A stretch of DNA of 64,000 nucleotides from Branchiostoma floridae (Eukaryota > Chordata > Leptocardii > Amphioxiformes > Branchiostomatidae). The translations under genes were made by a program, and so were the position numbers. The stretch covers positions 3,533,580-3,597,579 of the forward strand of contig NC_049989.1 in assembly GCF_000003815.2 (NCBI RefSeq). The letters run 5' to 3'. The notes beneath the pieces were generated by a model. That model did no database searches. It had not been told where the DNA came from and saw only the letters and a list, made by a program, of their open reading frames with translations. Shown here piece by piece: positions 58,679 through 64,000 of this stretch. Within the stretch, counting starts at the first letter, position 1. Each line of letters begins with the position of its first letter.

Positions 58679-61600
58679 CTGGGAAATACCACAACGGATG
58701 AAAATTTGACTTCAAAAAGAAAACTTTATCTAATGATTATATCAGCAATACAGATCATAAGTTATATTGAAGAACTTGTATTGTTTTATCCTATTTGATG
58801 CTGCCTGACTGCCCACATCTTTCCTCCCCTAGCAAGATGCTCCATAATTGCCCACATACTGTAAACCTTAAATTACTCCACCATGAATTCATTACTCCAG
58901 GAATATACATTTTCAATGTATCATGCCTCAGAATTGGTTCAATCACAGACACAGATGAGTTTACGGTACTTTGCCAGAAGCAAGGGGCTTTGGATAATGC
59001 TTTTCTCTTCATTCATTGTATCTTGAACTTATCCACTGGCTTGGCTTTAATAATCAGTCAGAAATGTGGTCCATGGTATGCAAAAAGAAAAAAAAGAAGA
59101 GAGTTGTAACATCTGACCTGACTGCTGCAGTGGTGTCTGTGGGTGAGGCCTGGTCCCAGCTGGCATGTTCCAACATCAGTGTACCTGGCAACAGGTAACA
59201 CAGGTAAGAAATCACCTCACATTGAGTGGGTGTGGTCTCCTAGTTTATAGTTGTCATAGAGATACAAAACCAATTGTAGCTCCCAATAATAATCAATTTA
59301 TTTTCCAGGGTCGGACAAGTCCACTAGACCCATTGTCCAGGGCAAGTGAAAGTGCTGATTGGACAATTCATGCCCTACCCCCCACTCGCCCAATTGGACA
59401 AGATTTTTCCTTGAGTGAGATTTTGATATACTTGTTACTTTTCACAAATGAAGCATGTACTACTAGTATCCTCCTTAGATTAAAAAAATGTGGTGCTTCT
59501 AACAAATTTTTTGTTTGTCCTTGTAGTTGTTAAACCAATATTTCTTTATTGTGTGATTTCTATGTCAGATGTGTTGATGCGTATAAACAAACAATAAGTA
59601 CATTGTGTAAAATTTAGTACTACAAGACCGGCGAGTGCCTACTATTACTACTACTGTGTTGTTACAAACATTGTGATGTAACTTTCTCCTTGGCACAGGA
59701 GGGTAGGATTGCACAAGTGCAAACTAAATGCTTGAATCCTATAGGATTCTGTAACAGCTGTGACACGTACCTATGTAGATTCTAGCCAGACTGTAGGAGA
59801 AGTCCCTGGCTGCCACCTCCAGTGTGCCTGGGTCCTGACTGGCTGCCTTCTGTGCAAACCCAACAGTCTTCTGAAGGGCCGATTCCACAACCTGGCAGCT
59901 TGGTCTGGAAAGAGGGTAGAACCGACCTTTTAAGAAGTAGTGCAAAATGGCTCTAAAAATTTCCCCATACAACTTAGAATTTAATTGCATGTGCATCAAC
60001 AAACATATGAAAAAAAAACAATTCAGCCAAGCAAAATGTTTTTATTGAAGTGCAATAAAATATTCATTCATTTATTCATTCATTATGAATTATGCACTTC
60101 AAAGTGTACATGATGGTCTCCTATAAGCTCACTAAGTCAGTTCAGGTAATGATGTGGTGGCAACATAGAATAGTTTCCCCACTATCTTATTGAGCATTAG
60201 CTGTAATCTGCAATCAGAAGGAAAACTGCTAGGTGGAAAAAGGTAATTACGAATTCAGTTAAGTGACGATATAGTACCTGAGAGTATCTTTTGCAGCAGC
60301 CTGCTTGAGACGAGTGGTTACATCAGAGTAAAACGCCTGCAGTACGGCACCCTTCGTCTTTACCAGGCTGCGCAGAACATCGTGAGACAGAACGTTGGTC
60401 GTTCCCTCCCAGATACTCAGAACCTGAGAAGATAATATCCAGGAGTGGGATAAGGAAGAAAAGTGAACACATCACATAACGGCAATGAAAACAGGTAGAC
60501 AGTAGCATGTGTAGTCAAGCAGTTAATGACCCTGTCTGTGGACCAAGAGGTCATGAGTTTGAATCCCGCCTGTTGTCACTTGGCTGACTGAAAAAGGTCT
60601 TAGTAGTCTGTTCATTGTACATGTTGAGAATTTCCCTGGTGCAATAAACCTATATTTACTATACATAGTGTTTGTCTTCTCTGTTACAACAAGTGGAAGA
60701 GTAGCTCAATTGTTCATAGATCCAAACTGGTTCAAGATCAATTGCTCTTTCAGAGTTCAAGGGATTTCTTTATGCCCCAGGTTTGTATCAAACAGTCTAT
60801 TGAATTAACAAAGATACTATCAGTCTATCAATTAGGATTTTACCATGGTCATTACTGACTGAAGGAGGGCATATATTATATAATATATACCTGTGCATCT
60901 CTGAGGAAAGTAGGCAGTCCTGTATCCTCTATGTACCCCTGTCCTCCAAATGACTCCAGACCTTCTGAGCACAAAGCCACAGCCTGCAAGGGAGTTAGTT
61001 AAGAACATTTACAATGTAAGAATTCTAACATGTGGAAAGATTATATTGGGTTCATCCAACTAGAATGATAAACATATACATATAGAATAGTTATGTGTTT
61101 GAACCTTGTGTGTTACCCTCAGGCTGAAGGGTGGTTGTGCTGGCTATGCAAATACAGAACAGATAGGTATCAATGATAGTCCATAATATGAGGAGGCATG
61201 ATATGAGATATGAAAACTGAAAGTTCTGCTTCAGCTCTGTAAAAAGCCAATAGGGCGGCCCAAATTTAAATTTCCAGTTTTTGCCACAATTTATCAACAA
61301 TGTGCCCCAAATATGCATAACCTTCTTGACAAAGGCAGTTAAGTCCAGTAACATACCTGTTTAGCTGTGTAGAGTTTCGTGAGTGGAGTGATGAGTCTCA
61401 GCATCAGCTCATCCTGCTCGGATGCCATCTTACAGTCCTGTAGTCCCAGCAGTCTCCCCACCTCCAGAACCAGCAATGTGGCACCTCTGGTTTCTGTCTG
61501 GAAGGAAAACATCAACAAAAATTGGTCACTTTCATTCTAGAGGCTCTGGAAAATTTGAAAAACCAAGGTTCAATTGTCATGGCAATGGAGGGGGCACTTT

Positions 61601-63733
61601 TACAACTGTTACTGTAAAACTCTCACCTGTACATCCTGTCAGAGGTTTAACACAAAAACTACGTATACTCAAACTGCTTTTCAGATTGATTTCGAAAATG
61701 ACTATTGGAAAGTGACCGGTGATAACATGTCACACTCAAATTTGTACACTTCAAGCAGCCAACACTAGAAAATCTTTTAGTTTTACACGAAGTGGAACTT
61801 GGCCATAAATGGTAAGGATGTAAGTTAGAATATAGGAAGGTACAGAATGTAATTCATTTCATGACGAGTACCTCCAGCCTAGCCAGTGTCTGCATGTGAA
61901 GAGGATGTTCACAGATGAGTTTTCCGAACACCCTCCTCCGGGTGCTGTAGTCACGTGCCAGGTTTAACAGTCTCCTCATACAGCCCGATGCCATTAGAGA
62001 GTTGTGGATACGGGTGATGGTCAGCATGTCCGCTATAGCTGCCACTCCTCGGCCATCATCTGATACCTGTAGAAACACAAAGCATAAATGTGGTGTCTGA
62101 TAAAAACTGGTCTATGTAGACAGGTGGTCCATTCCTAATGCTTGTGTCATTGGGGAAAGTTATGTGAAGAACCACCAATAAAAGGTGATATTGTGTTAGT
62201 TATATAAAGGTGGTTACTTGTACAGGTTTGAGAAACTTTGTGAGCACAACTTGGATTTGAATATGAAAGGATTGAGTGTAAAAGAGTTGTAAGAATTTTT
62301 CATGTCATCATTAGAGCTAAGCTGCTTCTCCTGCTTTTAAGATTGACTTATTGTGGACAAATTTCTTAAGAAATTTTCTAAAGTGTAATTACTGTCATCT
62401 CTTGCCATTCTTCCTGTCATCACTCAACTAGTTTCCAGCATTTTTTTCACAAGGAAGTTTTACATACAGAGTAGTATAATATGTAAAAGTCTGTCTCAAG
62501 GACTCATCCCTCTGTCCAGCAAATTATGCAACTTTGCTTGTTGGGTCAGACAAAAATTTCATCCCATCTGTCCAAAAAAATCTTACCTTTCTGACTTAAA
62601 ATGACAAGCCAAAAATGACAAACAAACAAAAATTAACAACGTGGGCTAAAAAAACTGACAGCAGGGGTGCCTAAGCATTTGCACGAACCCTATGAAATTC
62701 GTACGAATATTATGTGATACACACGAATCACTATGCGAAAACGCACGAATATTATGAAATTCGCACGAATCACTACGCGAAATCGTACGAATTTTATGAA
62801 ATTCGCACGAATCACTATGTGACACACACGAGCCTTATGTGATTTGCACGAGCCTTATGCAAAAACGGCGGCCGGGAGGAGGCATGATTTTGAGCGTTTC
62901 TACCCGAGATATTTATATTTCAAGGCATGGAATGGACATTTACCGTCGCAAAGATGTATTTGATAGCCTGTGAGCTACTGTTTAGCTTCATTTCGGCGTG
63001 TTACATCGTATTTTCAGTCGCCGAAGCGGCGAAGCCGCCATCTTGAAAATCCCGCTCCGTTTGTCACGTGACCCCGCCAGTGGTTGCGCAATTTCGCATA
63101 AGGATCGTGCAAATCACATAAGGCTCGTGTGTGTCACATAGTGATTCGTGCGAATTTCATAAAATTCGTACGATTTCGCATAGTGATTCGTGCGAATTTC
63201 ATAATATTCGTGCGTTTTCGCATAGTGATTCGTGTGTATCACATAATATTCGTACGAATTTCATAGGGATCGTGCAAATGCTTAGGCACCCCTGGACAGG
63301 GACAGAAAAGGCTTTGAGTGTGTATTACTTTTACTTTTGAACAATGTTTTTCATAGTATACATAGGTATAGCATTAGTAATGCTTTGAGTGTTAGTGTAT
63401 CTTTAGCTGTAAGTGACATTAAAAGTGTAAACAGTCTTAATGTAATGTGTTGTTTTATGTAATACATTTGTCTAATGACTCCAGGAAGACTAGTGATGCA
63501 TAGTATTCCCGTTGTACTCACTAATGGAGATCTTTCAGATAAACAAATGAACAAGACTTAGTGTGAATCATAGCTTGACCCACCTTGTGTGCAACAGCGC
63601 CATCTAGCAGGAGCTCCCCAGTTGGCAGCTGCCTGGTTCCCAGCTTGTTCTTGAGCCGCTGCACCTGGATGTTGTTCAGCTGACCACTGCTGTCCCTCGT
63701 CTCAAGGTAGAACAACGACAGGCCTCGCGTCCC
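58561..63733 (-). CDS. AidB/ACDH-11-like acyl-CoA dehydrogenase, last eight exons (5' part off the window)
   Basis: An FAD-dependent acyl-CoA dehydrogenase-fold enzyme of the bacterial AidB / nematode ACDH-11 branch, which oxidises acyl-CoA or acts as a flavoprotein of less clear role. Exons 5' to 3': 63733-63584, 62066-61872, 61497-61357, 60983-60891, 60423-60278, 59904-59771, 59184-59118, 58678-58561; all phases join, giving 347 residues plus stop. Seen: [10 protein letters not shown] (middle beta domain), [20 protein letters not shown] (substrate/FAD region), [20 protein letters not shown] (C-terminal helical domain), [11 protein letters not shown], and [14 protein letters not shown], where Glu (residue 199 here) sits at the family's catalytic-base position. 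The tail RRWCQQDL-type motif ([11 protein letters not shown]) is typical of the AidB branch. The end ...YQRDA is not a PTS1 signal. N-terminal exons are missing, so targeting cannot be judged. Confidence 0.92.
59118..59184 (-). CDS. acyl-CoA dehydrogenase exon
   Basis: 67 bp: [21 protein letters not shown], with phases GT... and ...AG joining its neighbours. Acceptor tgccag, donor gtcaga. Confidence 0.88.
59771..59904 (-). CDS. acyl-CoA dehydrogenase exon
   Basis: 134 bp: [18 protein letters not shown] to [15 protein letters not shown]. Acceptor ttccag, donor gtacgt. Confidence 0.92.
60278..60423 (-). CDS. acyl-CoA dehydrogenase exon (WEGTTNV)
   Basis: 146 bp: [20 protein letters not shown] to [11 protein letters not shown], with the putative catalytic Glu in WEG. 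Acceptor tctcag, donor gtacta. Confidence 0.95.
60505..60660 (+). mobile_element. probable tRNA-derived SINE
   Basis: tagtcaagcagttaatgacc (A-box-like) and aggtcatgagtttgaatccc (B-box-like) are spaced as in a tRNA gene, but there is no cloverleaf. Lies between dehydrogenase exons. Confidence 0.55.
60891..60983 (-). CDS. acyl-CoA dehydrogenase exon (FGGQGY)
   Basis: 93 bp: [20 protein letters not shown] then [11 protein letters not shown], the family's FAD/substrate loop. Acceptor ttgcag, donor gtatat. Confidence 0.95.
61357..61497 (-). CDS. acyl-CoA dehydrogenase exon
   Basis: 141 bp: [18 protein letters not shown] to [13 protein letters not shown]. Acceptor ttccag, donor gtatgt. Confidence 0.93.
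61872..62066 (-). CDS. acyl-CoA dehydrogenase exon (helical domain start)
   Basis: 195 bp: [20 protein letters not shown] to [20 protein letters not shown] then RLE. Acceptor ctacag, donor gtactc. Confidence 0.95.
62662..63294. mobile_element. 633 bp fold-back element with 199 bp arms and internal 42 bp repeats
   Basis: Arms 62662-62860 and 63096-63294 are near-perfect inverted copies (caggggtgcctaagcatttg ... caaatgcttaggcacccctg). Each arm contains diverged 42 bp repeats of the cgcacgaatcacta / attcgtgcgaatttcata type. The centre is GC-rich and unrelated. gacag flanks both ends as a likely 5 bp target duplication. No ORF of transposase type. Confidence 0.9.
63584..63733 (-). CDS. acyl-CoA dehydrogenase exon (middle beta domain)
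   Basis: 150 bp, phase 0: [18 protein letters not shown] to [10 protein letters not shown]. Acceptor ctactag, donor gtgggt. The first exon of the gene inside the window. Confidence 0.92.
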
Positions 63734-64000
63734 CTAGTAGGGGAAGCATATAGCAAAATTTATTAATAACACTGTTTACTAATACATTGTATAATGTTAT
63801 ACAGATGTCACCTGAACGCTTTTGATGATGTTAAGCTAGCATTTGAAATCCTGCCTGTTTTTCCAATGTAAAAATAACACGACAATTCAGCCTTTTTAGC
63901 TGCAAAAGTTTTAAGTCAATTCATCATTCCTGTCTGTCTACAATGTACTGTTACAGTATCTGAAAAGACAGTGTTGTGAGTTGATAACATTACTAAAAAA

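Overview
This is a eukaryotic, intron-rich window. It holds parts or all of three conserved animal genes set among many short palindromic transposable elements, tRNA-derived SINEs and tandem repeats. The proteins are very close to their human counterparts and the splice sites are mostly canonical. The density of MITE-like repeats and the single RASAL1/RASA4-type gene suggest an invertebrate deuterostome, most likely a lancelet (Branchiostoma); the species is inference. A run of 100 N (33317-33416) is an assembly gap.

Layout. (1) 1-4659, + strand: the 3' part of RAB35 (exon 1 with the P-loop lies off the left edge). It carries two tandem, equal-length alternative copies of the switch/interswitch exon (1852-1975 and 2056-2179). 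(2) 4660-11917: a tail-to-tail intergenic region with MITEs. (3) 43654 down to 11918, - strand: a complete 21-exon RASAL1/RASA4-type Ras GTPase-activating protein (C2-C2-RasGAP-PH-BTK zinc motif). All phases join and the reconstruction gives 858 residues. Its introns hold tandem copies of splice acceptor plus the start of the following exon (exons 3, 15 and 16) and a displaced copy of exon 12. (4) 43655-58560: about 15 kb with no recognisable host gene, made of inverted-repeat elements, a degenerate non-LTR reverse-transcriptase fragment, a split 65-bp tandem array and microsatellites. (5) 63733 down to 58561, - strand: the last eight exons of an AidB/ACDH-11-like acyl-CoA dehydrogenase (5' part off the right edge); one intron contains a 633-bp fold-back element.

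The three genes do not form a pathway. RAB35 (endocytic recycling) and the RasGAP both act on small GTPase signalling at membranes, but their adjacency may be chance. The strongest candidates for something undescribed are the RAB35 alternative exon pair and the repeated acceptor/exon-start arrays in the RasGAP gene. All exon limits were derived by hand from splice consensus, phase and protein similarity; no transcript evidence was available.
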